Of a stretch of 64,000 nt of DNA, positions 40,900 through 48,906 are shown piece by piece (within the stretch, counting starts at the first letter, position 1; every line of letters begins with the position of its first letter). The notes under the pieces were generated by a model. It was not told the origin of the DNA. It saw only the letters and a program-made list of their open reading frames with translations, and did no database searches. Both the position numbers and the translations under genes were made by a program. This DNA comes from Glycocaulis abyssi. GTDB taxonomy: Bacteria > Pseudomonadota > Alphaproteobacteria > Caulobacterales > Maricaulaceae. Location of the stretch: the NCBI RefSeq assembly GCF_041429775.1, contig NZ_CP163421.1, positions 2,009,001 through 2,073,000 on the forward strand. The letters run 5' to 3'.

Positions 40900-41442
40900 A
40901 TGGACACGGAAACCGGCAAGTCCGGCACGAACGACATGGTCAGCGAAGCGGCCGTCCGGGTAGCCGATTTTGCGGCCTCCGAGCATTTCCGCCGCCTGTT
41001 CCGCGAAGGCATGGACCTGGTCGAGGAAACCGCCAGCTATCTGGACGGGCCGGGCCGGGAGGACGCCAAGCGGCTTGGCCGCGCCGGTGCGCTCGCCTAT
41101 GCGGCTGAGTCCATGACGCTGACCACCCAGCTGATGCAGTCTGCCTCCTGGCTTCTGACCCAGCGTGCGGTGAATGAAGGCGAGATGACGCCCTTTGAGG
41201 CCGCCGGCGAAAAATACCGGCTTGGCGGCAAATCCCATCCGCGCGACGGCATGTGGCCGGCAGACGATGATCCCTGCCCGCCGCGTCTTGGCGATCTCGT
41301 CGCCCGCTCGCAGAGCCTGCACGAGCGTTTGAAACGGCTGGACGACAATCTTTTCCGCGAAGCACCCGGTGGTGCGCCGGGCGAAAACCCGCTGGCGGGC
41401 CAATGGTCCGCGCTGGAAAGCGCGTTCGCGGGGCGGGGTTAG
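40900..41442 (+). CDS. rcdA: RcdA/DUF1465 adaptor of CtrA degradation
   Basis: 180 residues of the DUF1465 family, whose Caulobacter member RcdA helps ClpXP degrade the master regulator CtrA at the stalked pole. FAASEHFRRLFREGMDLVEETASYLDGPGR and MQSASWLLTQRAVNEGEMTPFEA are the conserved three-helix-bundle segments. The ATG at 40900 gives family length. An adaptor role here is inferred from homology. A nested inverted repeat starts 4 bases after the stop. Confidence 0.8.
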   Translation: MDTETGKSGTNDMVSEAAVRVADFAASEHFRRLFREGMDLVEETASYLDGPGREDAKRLGRAGALAYAAESMTLTTQLMQSASWLLTQRAVNEGEMTPFEAAGEKYRLGGKSHPRDGMWPADDDPCPPRLGDLVARSQSLHERLKRLDDNLFREAPGGAPGENPLAGQWSALESAFAGRG

Positions 41443-41445
41443 CAG

Positions 41446-41552
41446 CCCTCGTCCTTCGAGACGCTCACTACGTTCGCCCTCAGGATGAGGGCAAGACCGC
41501 AATAATCCCTCATGCTGAGGAGCAGCCTTGGCTGCGTCTCGAAGCACGAGGG
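41446..41552. repeat. Nested inverted repeat, copy B
   Basis: 107-bp element with the same outer arm CCCTCGTCCTTCGAGACGC (41446-41464) as copy A; the right arm (41534-41552) has one change. Inner arms CCCTCAGGATGAGGG and CCCTCATGCTGAGG are present. It starts 4 bases after the rcdA stop and accounts for most of the 300-base gap to rpmE, together with the terminator at 41651. Confidence 0.88.
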
Positions 41553-41650
41553 AAAAGCAAGCTCTCAGGCATGGGTTCCCCGGATGGCTTCGCCACCGGA
41601 GAATGACAGGAAGCAAAGCTCTCGCCGGCGTTCTCACCAACCCGCCCATG

Positions 41651-41686
41651 AAAAAACGCCCGCAGCTGAGGGGAGCTACGGGCGTT
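41651..41686 (-). terminator. Terminator of rpmE
   Basis: On the minus strand AACGCCCG-t-AGCT pairs with AGCT-g-CGGGCGTT, followed by TTTT. It is 60 bases after the rpmE stop. Confidence 0.82.
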
Positions 41687-41744
41687 CTTCTAAAGGCCCC
41701 GGCCGTGTCGAGGGGACACGCGCCCAGGTGAGGGGGGTGGGCGG

Positions 41745-41966
41745 TTAGACACCGAAGCCTTTGAACTTGTCTTTAAAGCGCGACACGCGGCCCGCGCGGT
41801 CAACGAGGGTTTGCGAACCACCGGTCCAGGCCGGGTGTGTGCGCGGATCGATATCCAGCGAGATCTGGTCGCCTTCCTTGCCGTAGGTCGAGCGGGTCTT
41901 GAACTTGCTGCCGTCCGTCATCACCACTTCGATGAAGTGATAGTCGGGGTGGATATCCTGTTTCAT
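41745..41966 (-). CDS. rpmE: 50S ribosomal protein L31
   Basis: 73 residues: [47 protein letters not shown] and SRFKDKF are classic L31 segments. The zinc-binding cysteines of the C+ form are absent, so this is a zinc-independent type. The start follows GGGAG; the upstream in-frame extension is not L31-like. Confidence 0.96.
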   Translation of the reverse strand: MKQDIHPDYHFIEVVMTDGSKFKTRSTYGKEGDQISLDIDPRTHPAWTGGSQTLVDRAGRVSRFKDKFKGFGV

Positions 41967-42200
41967 CTGACGGCTCCCGCCTTCAATGTCCGCCACCCCC
42001 AGACCGGCCTTGGCCTCAAGGTTTAGCGGAACAAGTCTGCTAGAAATGAGCCGCGGTGTATATACGTGTGAGAGCTGCGGCGCAAGACCATGCAGAGCGC
42101 TGAGAGTCAGTGCGTTTTTCCACAATGACTTAGAGCGCGCCGCTCACCCCAGAATCCTGTGGATATCGTCATGGGCGTGTGACGAAACCTGCCGCACCCG

Positions 42201-42302
42201 CCCTCGTCCTTCGAGACGCTCACTTGCGTTCGCCCTCAGGATGAGGGCGATTGCACTTTTCCCTCATGCTGAGGAGCGCAAAGCGCGTCTCGAAGCATGC
42301 CT
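42201..42302. repeat. Nested inverted repeat, copy C
   Basis: Third copy: left arm CCCTCGTCCTTCGAGACGC (42201-42219), inner arms CCCTCAGGATGAGGG and CCCTCATGCTGAGG, right arm GCGTCTCGAAGCATGC shortened. It ends at the stop of the MotB-like gene. The rest of the 337-base gap from rpmE (41967-42200) shows no gene; it should hold the rpmE promoter. Confidence 0.86.
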
Positions 42303-42303
42303 G

Positions 42304-43296
42304 CTACCGCGCTTCCAGCTTCAGCTCGATGCGCCGGTTGCGGGCATGGTCAGCCTCGGTGCGGCCGCGCGATATCGGATAATGTTCGCCCAGCCCCGCC
42401 GCCATCAGACGGTTTGCCGGCACGCCCTCGCCCACCAGCCAGTTGATGACCGAGAGAGAACGCGCGGTAGAGAGCTCCCAGTTGGACGAAAACTGCGCGG
42501 TCGGCCCCAGCGGACGCACATCGGTATGACCATCCACCCGGATCACCCATTCAATATCATCCGGGATTTCGCGGGTGAGCTGGATTATCGCTGCTGCAAT
42601 CGGGCGCAGCCCTTCCTGGCCTTCTACGGACAATTCGGCCGAAGCGGAGTCAAACAGCACATCGGTCTCGAACACGAAGCGGTCGCCCACCACGCGCACG
42701 CCGGAGCGATTGCCGAGTATCTCCACCAGCCGCCCGAAGAATTCGGAGCGGTATTGCGACAGCCGCGCCACTTCGCTGGCGAGCGCCGCATTGAGGCGTG
42801 TACCCAGATTGATGACTTGTGTTTCCAGCTCGGCTTCGCGCGCTTCGGAGGCTTCCAGCGCCGCGTTCAGGCGCGCCAGCTCCATGCGCAATATCTCCAT
42901 CTGCTCTGACAGCATGGCGATGGTCAGCTGCGCCTCGTCGGAAAGCTCTTCGGCCTCATCCAGCTGCTCGCCCAGCGCCGTGATGCGCGCCGTTGTCGCC
43001 TCCAGCTGCTCGGTGAGGCTCTCGTTTTCCGCCGTCAGCGTGCTGACGCGCACGGTCAGGCGGGCATTTTCCGCTTCGGCGAGGTTGAGCTGGTCGGCAA
43101 GCTCGGCGAGACGCGCATTAAGGTCTGCCAGCTGCTCATCGCGGCCCGTCAGGGCGGTGGAGAGCGCGTACTGCCCCGTCACGAAGACGGCGAGCAGGAA
43201 GACGATGACCAGCAGCAAGGTTGCCAGCGCATCGACAAAGCCCGGCCAGTAATCGCCGTTATCGGCGTCACGCTGGAGGTGGCGCGCAATGGCCAT
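42304..43296 (-). CDS. MotB/OmpA-domain peptidoglycan-anchored stator-like protein
   Basis: 330 residues. One transmembrane helix (about 18-40) contains a buried Asp22 (GFVDALATLL), placed like the proton-binding Asp of MotB. A long coiled coil (about 50-185) and a C-terminal OmpA-like peptidoglycan-binding domain follow, with RVDGHTDVRPLG and ARNRRIELKLEAR. Paired with the MotA/TolQ/ExbB-like gene 3 bases upstream, it should form a proton-driven stator or force-transmitting complex. It is not clearly the flagellar MotB, as no flagellar genes are near. Confidence 0.85.
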   Translation of the reverse strand: MAIARHLQRDADNGDYWPGFVDALATLLLVIVFLLAVFVTGQYALSTALTGRDEQLADLNARLAELADQLNLAEAENARLTVRVSTLTAENESLTEQLEATTARITALGEQLDEAEELSDEAQLTIAMLSEQMEILRMELARLNAALEASEAREAELETQVINLGTRLNAALASEVARLSQYRSEFFGRLVEILGNRSGVRVVGDRFVFETDVLFDSASAELSVEGQEGLRPIAAAIIQLTREIPDDIEWVIRVDGHTDVRPLGPTAQFSSNWELSTARSLSVINWLVGEGVPANRLMAAGLGEHYPISRGRTEADHARNRRIELKLEAR

Positions 43297-43299
43297 GGC

Positions 43300-44319
43300 C
43301 TACCGCTCTCCATCCCGGCGGTTGAGCCGGGCCTGCGCTTCCAGCGCACGCACCAGCACCTTGATCTCGTCACGCAGAAGGCGCGCAGCCTCCCGGTTGG
43401 CTTCTGCCGCGTCATCGGCAAAACGCGAGAGTGTCACTTCGAGCTGGCGCGAATGGCGCTCCATGGTGGAGGCAAGCCGGTCGACCGTATCGGCGGTCTG
43501 TTCCAGCAGCGCGCCGACATAGGCGCTGGAACTATCGCCCTCGCCCGCACCCACCGGGCCGGCGGCAGACAGGCGCGAGATGGAGGACAGCCATTCCTCG
43601 ATCTCGTTGTAGAAACGGTTCTGCGCCCGGCTCGCCTGCAATTCCAGAAAGCCGATAATGAGGGAGCCTGCCAGACCAAAAAGCGAGGAGGCAAAGGCCG
43701 TTCCCATGCCTTGAATGGGTTCCTCGATGGCCGCCATCAGGCGCGCCGCTTCCACCTCGCCAGCACCGGAAGAGGTGGCAGAGACTGCCCGTACCGCCTC
43801 GCCCACATCAGAAACCACCAGCAGCAGGCCGTAGAACGTGCCAAGCAGACCGAGGAAGATCAGAAGCCGGCCGAAATAGCGGGTAAAGGCACCGCTTTCG
43901 GCCATGCGTGCGGCCACCGAATCCAGCACCACGCGGGCCGAGGCTGCCGACAGGCGCGCGCGCCCGTCCGCCGCATCGGTGATGAGGGCGGCCATGGGCG
44001 CGATGAGGGCGGGTGGATTGCCCAGCTGGTCCGGGTGGGCGCTGTCACGCAATTTCACCAGCCAGCGTGCGCTGGGGCCAATCGCGAGCGCCTGCTGGAA
44101 GGTGTAGAGAATGCCTATCAGGAGGACGCCAAGGATCACGCCATTGATCGCGGCATTTGCCTGAAACGCCGTAATCAGCGGCTCGTGCAGGAAGGCCGCA
44201 AGCGCGGCCACCACGGCGAGGAACACCATCATCCAGACGATATACTGGCCGGGGCCGGTAAAGCGCACCTTGCGCGGCTGCGGGGCTTCAGGCGGTAAAG
44301 GCAGGTCGCGTGAAGGCAT
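43300..44319 (-). CDS. MotA/TolQ/ExbB-like proton channel subunit
   Basis: 339 residues with four predicted helices at about 25-44, 57-78, 150-169 and 203-226. The last two have the Gly/Ala-rich pattern of the MotA/TolQ/ExbB channel, including FLGLLGTFYGLL and GMGTAFASSLFGLAGSL. A long charged C-terminal helix (about 245-339) extends into the cytoplasm, unlike ExbB. It lies 3 bases upstream of the MotB-like gene. The start MPSRDLPLPP is chosen over an upstream in-frame Met. Confidence 0.83.
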   Translation of the reverse strand: MPSRDLPLPPEAPQPRKVRFTGPGQYIVWMMVFLAVVAALAAFLHEPLITAFQANAAINGVILGVLLIGILYTFQQALAIGPSARWLVKLRDSAHPDQLGNPPALIAPMAALITDAADGRARLSAASARVVLDSVAARMAESGAFTRYFGRLLIFLGLLGTFYGLLLVVSDVGEAVRAVSATSSGAGEVEAARLMAAIEEPIQGMGTAFASSLFGLAGSLIIGFLELQASRAQNRFYNEIEEWLSSISRLSAAGPVGAGEGDSSSAYVGALLEQTADTVDRLASTMERHSRQLEVTLSRFADDAAEANREAARLLRDEIKVLVRALEAQARLNRRDGER

Positions 44320-44414
44320 AGGCGGGCTGTCCCTTCTGTTCCGGCACGGGGTCAAGGCATGACCCGTTTGACCATCAGAGACAAGCTTCTTGGCTGTTTT
44401 TGGGCGAAGAGCGG

Positions 44415-45191
44415 CTACTTGCCGACTTGCGACAGACGCTTTTTCAGCTCGCCGAAGACGAACTCGTTACCGGCCACGATATGGCCGGTCTCCAGCACAT
44501 CGCCGGTACCATCCAGCGAACCGGCATAGCCGCCCGCCTCACGCACCAGCACGATGCCGGCTGCGATGTCCCAGGCTTTGAGATTGCGCTCAAAGAAGCC
44601 GTCAAACCGGCCCGCCGCCACCCACGCCAGATCAAGCGAGGCCGCGCCATAGCGGCGGATTCCGGCCGTATGGGGCATGATGGCGTGCAGCTCGGTGAGG
44701 AATTTGGCATGGCCGGTCTTGCCCGCGAACGGCATGCCGGTGGCGATCACGCATTCATCGAAATGCTCGCGGCCAGACACGCGCAGGCGCCGGTCATTCA
44801 TATAGGCGCCGCGGCCCTTTTCGGCGTGGAAGAAATCGTCGGTTGCAGGGTTGTAGACGATGCCGGCAATCAGCTCGCCCTCGCGCTCCAGCGCCACCGA
44901 GACCGCAAAGTGCGGCTGTCCGTGCAGGAAGTTCGTGGTGCCGTCCAGCGGATCGACGATCCAGCGGTGGGACTTGTCTGTCCCTTCCACCAGCCCGCGC
45001 TCTTCCATCAGGAAGCTGTAGCCGGGCCGGGCTTTTGAGAGCTCCTCAAAGAGAATTTCCTCAGCCTTGGCGTCCGCCGTGGAGACAAAATCGGCCGGGC
45101 CTTTTTTGGAGACCTGCAGATGCTCCACCTCGCCGAAATCGCGCGCGAGCTTGCGGCCCGCCTTGCGCACGGCGCCGGTCATCACCTGCAT
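44415..45191 (-). CDS. suhB: Inositol-1-monophosphatase family protein SuhB
   Basis: 258 residues with metal-site motifs FLMEERG, WIVDPLDGTTNFLHG and, near the C-terminus, AWDIAAGIVLVREAGG. Members dephosphorylate inositol phosphates; SuhB also acts in rRNA antitermination in E. coli. The start MQVMTGAVRKAG matches the family; the frame extends upstream but that part overlaps efp. It lies 22 bases after efp. Confidence 0.92.
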   Translation of the reverse strand: MQVMTGAVRKAGRKLARDFGEVEHLQVSKKGPADFVSTADAKAEEILFEELSKARPGYSFLMEERGLVEGTDKSHRWIVDPLDGTTNFLHGQPHFAVSVALEREGELIAGIVYNPATDDFFHAEKGRGAYMNDRRLRVSGREHFDECVIATGMPFAGKTGHAKFLTELHAIMPHTAGIRRYGAASLDLAWVAAGRFDGFFERNLKAWDIAAGIVLVREAGGYAGSLDGTGDVLETGHIVAGNEFVFGELKKRLSQVGK

Positions 45192-45213
45192 GAGGGCAGA
45201 AACTTGCGCCAAA

Positions 45214-45792
45214 TCAGAAGCTTCCCATTTCCGCGCGGCGCACGTAGGAGCCGTCCTCGGTCGCCACCACCACACGCTCGCCCACGCCCACGAAAGGCGG
45301 CACGGCGGAGCGGATATTCCCGGTCAGGATAGCCGGCTTGTAGGAGTTCGCCGCTGTCTGGCCCTTGACCACCGGCTCGGTGTCGATGACTTCCAGCTCG
45401 ACATGCTGGGGCAGCTCAACGCCGATCGGCTTGTCCTCATAGAGCTCGACCACCACCATCATGCCGTCGGTCAGATAGGCGGCGCGCTCCTCGCCGACGA
45501 AATCGATGTGCAGCGAGATCTGCTCATAGCTCTCGGTATTCATGAAGACCAGCATCTCGCCCTCGGCGTAGAGATACTGATAATCGCGCTGATCGAGGCG
45601 CACGCGCTCCACCTTGTCGGCCGAGCGGAAACGCTCATTGAGCTTGCGGCCATCAAGAATGTTCTTCAGCTCGACCTGCGCGAACGCGCCGCCCTTGCCC
45701 GGTTTCACATGGTCGGCCTTCACAGCCGTCCACAGCGTGTCCTGGTGCTTGATCACCATGCCCGGCTTGATTTCGTTACCGTTGATCTTCAT
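45214..45792 (-). CDS. efp: Translation elongation factor EF-P
   Basis: 192-residue EF-P that relieves ribosome stalling at proline runs. Three beta-barrel domains are visible. The tip Lys33 (KPGKGGAF) is the usual modification site of Lys-type EF-P. The start [11 protein letters not shown] matches the family; the longer open frame is rejected. No EpmA/EpmB or EarP gene is in the window. Confidence 0.96.
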   Translation of the reverse strand: MKINGNEIKPGMVIKHQDTLWTAVKADHVKPGKGGAFAQVELKNILDGRKLNERFRSADKVERVRLDQRDYQYLYAEGEMLVFMNTESYEQISLHIDFVGEERAAYLTDGMMVVVELYEDKPIGVELPQHVELEVIDTEPVVKGQTAANSYKPAILTGNIRSAVPPFVGVGERVVVATEDGSYVRRAEMGSF

Positions 45793-45874
45793 CGGAAAAC
45801 TTCCCACTGACCCCTGCCTGCCAAGGCGGCCGGGATGCCACATCAAATCGGGCGCGGGTGTATCAGCGCCAGCG

Positions 45875-46393
45875 TCATGCGGCAAGGCTGGTGGGGAGTG
45901 CCCCCACAAGGGTTCCCATCAGCCGCCTCGACCAGCCAAGGCCGAATGTGCGGAAATGGGCAAGATTGCCGTAGAGCACCATGCGCCGGGCGGCGATCTC
46001 GGTGACAAGGGCTGCGGGCCGGGCTGACGCCACGGCGCCGAGCGTCACCGGGCCGATCCGGCCATCTGACGCAACGCCAACCGTCTCCTGCAGGATACGC
46101 ACAGCCCGGCTGACCCCGTGATTGACCGCCGCATCAAACACGATAAAGGCCACTGGCCCCGGCAGCTCGTCGCACCGGCAGCTATCCCAGTAGCGCGCCT
46201 TGTAGATTTCGCCCGCCTCCCCCTTCGTGAGCGCGCGCACATCGGCTTTTGTCACGCTGCGTCCGCGCCAGCCCTGCAGGGTGGCCAGCGTAATGCCGAA
46301 ATTGGTCGCGCCGCCGGGATCATCCGGGTGGTCGACATAGCCGCCCTCATGGACCAGCACATGGGCGAGGGCATGGGCGAAAGCGTCAGACAT
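45875..46393 (-). CDS. GH108 muramidase (phage-lysozyme-like)
   Basis: 172-residue glycoside hydrolase 108 family protein. The catalytic Glu16 is in [22 protein letters not shown], followed by [26 protein letters not shown] and a C-terminal peptidoglycan-binding half ([21 protein letters not shown]). It should cut peptidoglycan glycan strands. No signal peptide is seen, as in phage endolysins and some secretion-linked muramidases. Its neighbours are core genes, so it is not part of a prophage here. Confidence 0.88.
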   Translation of the reverse strand: MSDAFAHALAHVLVHEGGYVDHPDDPGGATNFGITLATLQGWRGRSVTKADVRALTKGEAGEIYKARYWDSCRCDELPGPVAFIVFDAAVNHGVSRAVRILQETVGVASDGRIGPVTLGAVASARPAALVTEIAARRMVLYGNLAHFRTFGLGWSRRLMGTLVGALPTSLAA

Positions 46394-46444
46394 GGGCAGG
46401 GCTCCGGCGGGACTGGATCATCAGGCCCGCCAGTATGCGCCCGT

Positions 46445-47620
46445 TTAGTCCCCAGCCGGATTGAGCCGGTATCTATCGGCCATTCCCGAGATCGCCTCGG
46501 CTTCCAGCCGGGTTAGCGTGTCATGGGTAAACAGCTCCTCCAGCTGGGCTTCCAGCCGGTCACGCTGGGGGTTGTCCTCCAGCGAGTTGTCCCGCGGATA
46601 GCCGGCTCTGCGTACCCAGACATAAGCCTGTTCCATGTTGCGCAACACGCCCCGGCCCGTGGCCAGCGCGCCCGCATAAAGGAACTGGGCCTGCGCATCG
46701 CCTGCTTCCGCGCCGCGCCGCGCCCATGCGGCCGCCTGCTGGTAGTCCCCGCCGCGCCCTTCGGCCTCCTGCATCAGCAGCAGGGCATAATCACCCATGG
46801 CGGCGGGCAGGCCCATCTCGGCGGCATGGCGCAGCAGGGTGCGGCCCGCTTCCTCGTCGGCTGGCCCGCCCTCACCGGTAATCAGCATGACGCCTGCAAT
46901 CGCGGCTGAGGGTGCATCGCCCGCCTCGCCCGCACGGATATACCAGGGACGGGCGAGCGAGGGATCGCCCGGCCCATGCACCCAGTCATCCAGCGCGGCG
47001 GCATAGGCAGCCATGGCGCGCGGCATACCTGCCTCTGCCGCCAGCCGCAGCCAGTCCAGCGCCAGATGCGATAGACCCGGATCGCCGGTATCACGCAGGA
47101 AGGTGCCAAACTCATACGCGCCGCGCGCATCACCGGTCTCGGCGGCCTGACTTAGAAACTCGCGCGCATGGAACGGCTCCAGCCCGCCCCGGCGCTCGGA
47201 CGCCAGCGACGCCAGGATCACCAGCGCGTCGATATCGTCGTGCTCGGCGGCCCGGCGCAGCCAGCGCACCGCACCCGCCTCGTCAGCTGTACCAGACAGG
47301 CCATGCAGCAGAATATGACCGGCCAGCGTGGCGCCGCGCGGTTCGCCTGCAGCCGCAGCGCGCTCGGCATGGACGCGCGCGCTCAGATAGTCCCCCGTCA
47401 CATAGGCGGCTGATGCACGCGCCATCGCCTGATCAGACGGGCTGCGCTCTTCAATGGCTTCGCCTGACCGGTCGCGTTCGGCCTCTTCGGCAAGGCCCGG
47501 CGGCAAGGCCGGTTCCTGCGCCACGGCCAGCGATACGGCCAGCGACAGCGCGCCTAGCGCGCCGAGAGCAGCGCCCCAAAGGCCCGCACCGCCTCCACCG
47601 GACCGGAGGGATGGTTCCAC
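46445..47620 (-). CDS. Exported Sel1-repeat protein
   Basis: 391 residues with the GTG start at 47620, which places a signal peptide (ALSLAVSLAVAQ) at the N-terminus; an ATG at 47707 would overlap thiE further. About eight Sel1-like repeats follow, such as GATLAGHILLHGLSGTADEA, DARGAYEFGTFLRDTGD and DAQAQFLYAGALATGRGV. Sel1 proteins act as scaffolds; no partner is known. It overlaps the thiE end by 67 bp. Confidence 0.8.
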   Translation of the reverse strand: MEPSLRSGGGGAGLWGAALGALGALSLAVSLAVAQEPALPPGLAEEAERDRSGEAIEERSPSDQAMARASAAYVTGDYLSARVHAERAAAAGEPRGATLAGHILLHGLSGTADEAGAVRWLRRAAEHDDIDALVILASLASERRGGLEPFHAREFLSQAAETGDARGAYEFGTFLRDTGDPGLSHLALDWLRLAAEAGMPRAMAAYAAALDDWVHGPGDPSLARPWYIRAGEAGDAPSAAIAGVMLITGEGGPADEEAGRTLLRHAAEMGLPAAMGDYALLLMQEAEGRGGDYQQAAAWARRGAEAGDAQAQFLYAGALATGRGVLRNMEQAYVWVRRAGYPRDNSLEDNPQRDRLEAQLEELFTHDTLTRLEAEAISGMADRYRLNPAGD

Positions 47621-48177
47621 ACCCCGCCCGATACCGCGATGAAATCCGCGCCCGCCTCGATCACCGGACTGGCATTCTCCGGCGTTATCCCGCCAATCGC
47701 TACGCATGGCACCTCAAAGACTTCACTCCACCACTCGATGAGCTCCACAGAAGCCGACGCCTTGGGCGATTTCGTGGCAGTGGGAAACATTGCACCGAAG
47801 GCGACATAGTCTGCGCCTTTTTCCGCTGCTGTCATCGCCAGATGGCGGCTGTCATGGCAGGTCACGCCGACAATGCCGGCCTTGCCCACGGCCGCGCGCG
47901 CCTGCGCATACGGCGCGTCCTCCTGACCGATATGGACCCCGTCCATGGCGTAATGGACAGCGAGATCCGGCCGGTCATTCATCAGCACCGATACGCCATG
48001 ACGCCTGGCGGTCTTCACCAGCGGCGGGATGAGGCCCGGCAGCTGGTTTTCAGGCTGATCCTTGAGGCGTATCTGCAACACGCTTGCCACGCCTTTGGCC
48101 AGCACCGCGTCCAGCAGGTCTGTAAATCCGGCATCAATGCGCGGCGGGGTGATGAGATAAAGCTGGCATCGTGACAT
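47554..48177 (-). CDS. thiE: Thiamine-phosphate synthase
   Basis: 207-residue TIM-barrel enzyme joining the thiazole and pyrimidine phosphates of thiamine. Motifs: LQIRLKD, MNDRPDLA, GVHIGQEDAP, YVAFGAMFPTATK and IGGITPEN. Start MSRCQLYLITPP is typical. Other thi genes are not in the window, and no TPP-riboswitch motif was seen upstream. Confidence 0.92.
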   Translation of the reverse strand: MSRCQLYLITPPRIDAGFTDLLDAVLAKGVASVLQIRLKDQPENQLPGLIPPLVKTARRHGVSVLMNDRPDLAVHYAMDGVHIGQEDAPYAQARAAVGKAGIVGVTCHDSRHLAMTAAEKGADYVAFGAMFPTATKSPKASASVELIEWWSEVFEVPCVAIGGITPENASPVIEAGADFIAVSGGVWNHPSGPVEAVRAFGALLSAR

Positions 48178-48387
48178 GGAAGAACCCGATACACGCTTCG
48201 AGCCGCCAGCGAAAGCCGGGCCTGCCGGAGCCAACGCGGCACGGGCTGCGGCATACTGTGCATGCGCAAAAATTTCGCTTAGTTCCCTTATAAAAGCCTG
48301 CTACCAATCAGGATGTTAGCGGGAAATTTCCTGTCATCCGCTGGCATTGAGGGGGGATGAATCCCCATTGCCTTTATGGAGACTTTC

Positions 48388-48828
48388 ATGATTGTCAGAA
48401 CTGTTGCCTGCGCCGGTCTTGCCGCGCTGGCCATGGGCGCTGCTGCGTCCGCCCAGAATTACTCGCTGAACCCGAATTTCGGCACGTTTTCGCTGAACGC
48501 CGGCTTCCTGCCTGATCCTTACACCGTCAACGTCGTCGCCGGCGGCAATATCAATGCCAGCCGCCTGGGCTCTGGCTGCGTTGGCTCGATCTCCGACGCG
48601 CCGGACGTTCGCCTGAACTTCAATGGCGGCCGCATCTCCATCGGTGCTGAATCGACCTCCGACACCACCATCGTGGTCAACGGCCCGGATGGCCGCTGGT
48701 ACTGCAATGACGATTTCGACGGTCTGAACCCGCGCGTCACCCTGTCCGGCTCCGGCCAGTATGACATCTGGGTCGGCACCTATTCGGGCGGCACGGCCCA
48801 GGCGGTGGTGTACTTCACCGAGTTCTAG
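48388..48828 (+). CDS. Secreted beta-sandwich protein, PPC-like
   Basis: 146 residues with a signal peptide (VACAGLAALAMGAAASAQ). The mature part is rich in short strands, with IVVNGPDGRWYCNDDFDGLNPRV and YDIWVGTYSGG resembling the bacterial pre-peptidase C-terminal (PPC) fold. It is all beta and stands alone, without a catalytic domain. GGAGA precedes the ATG at 48388. A strong terminator follows. Role unknown; no exact family is recognised. Confidence 0.72.
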   Translation: MIVRTVACAGLAALAMGAAASAQNYSLNPNFGTFSLNAGFLPDPYTVNVVAGGNINASRLGSGCVGSISDAPDVRLNFNGGRISIGAESTSDTTIVVNGPDGRWYCNDDFDGLNPRVTLSGSGQYDIWVGTYSGGTAQAVVYFTEF

Positions 48829-48857
48829 GTTCGGGTTTTACCCAAACCTGAAACGCG

Positions 48858-48886
48858 AAAGGCCCGGCAATGCCGGGCCTTTTTTT
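48858..48886 (+). terminator. Terminator after the PPC-like gene
   Basis: AAAGGCCCGG, loop CAATG, CCGGGCCTTTTTTT; a strong stem and seven Ts. It lies between convergent genes. Confidence 0.92.
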
Positions 48887-48906
48887 GTGTACGATGGCAG
48901 GAGGCC

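Noticed and set aside
42304-44319. Zorya phage-defence system
   Set aside because: Only ZorA/ZorB-like architecture is present; no ZorC, ZorD or ZorE-like gene is near and the context is housekeeping.
45875-46393. Remnant prophage around the GH108 gene
   Set aside because: Neighbours on both sides are core genes; no other phage genes or attachment repeats were seen.
48178-48387. TPP riboswitch upstream of thiE
   Set aside because: No CTGAGA-type THI-box core was seen on the minus strand; only a short GGGGAT/ATCCCC hairpin lies near 48353-48366.
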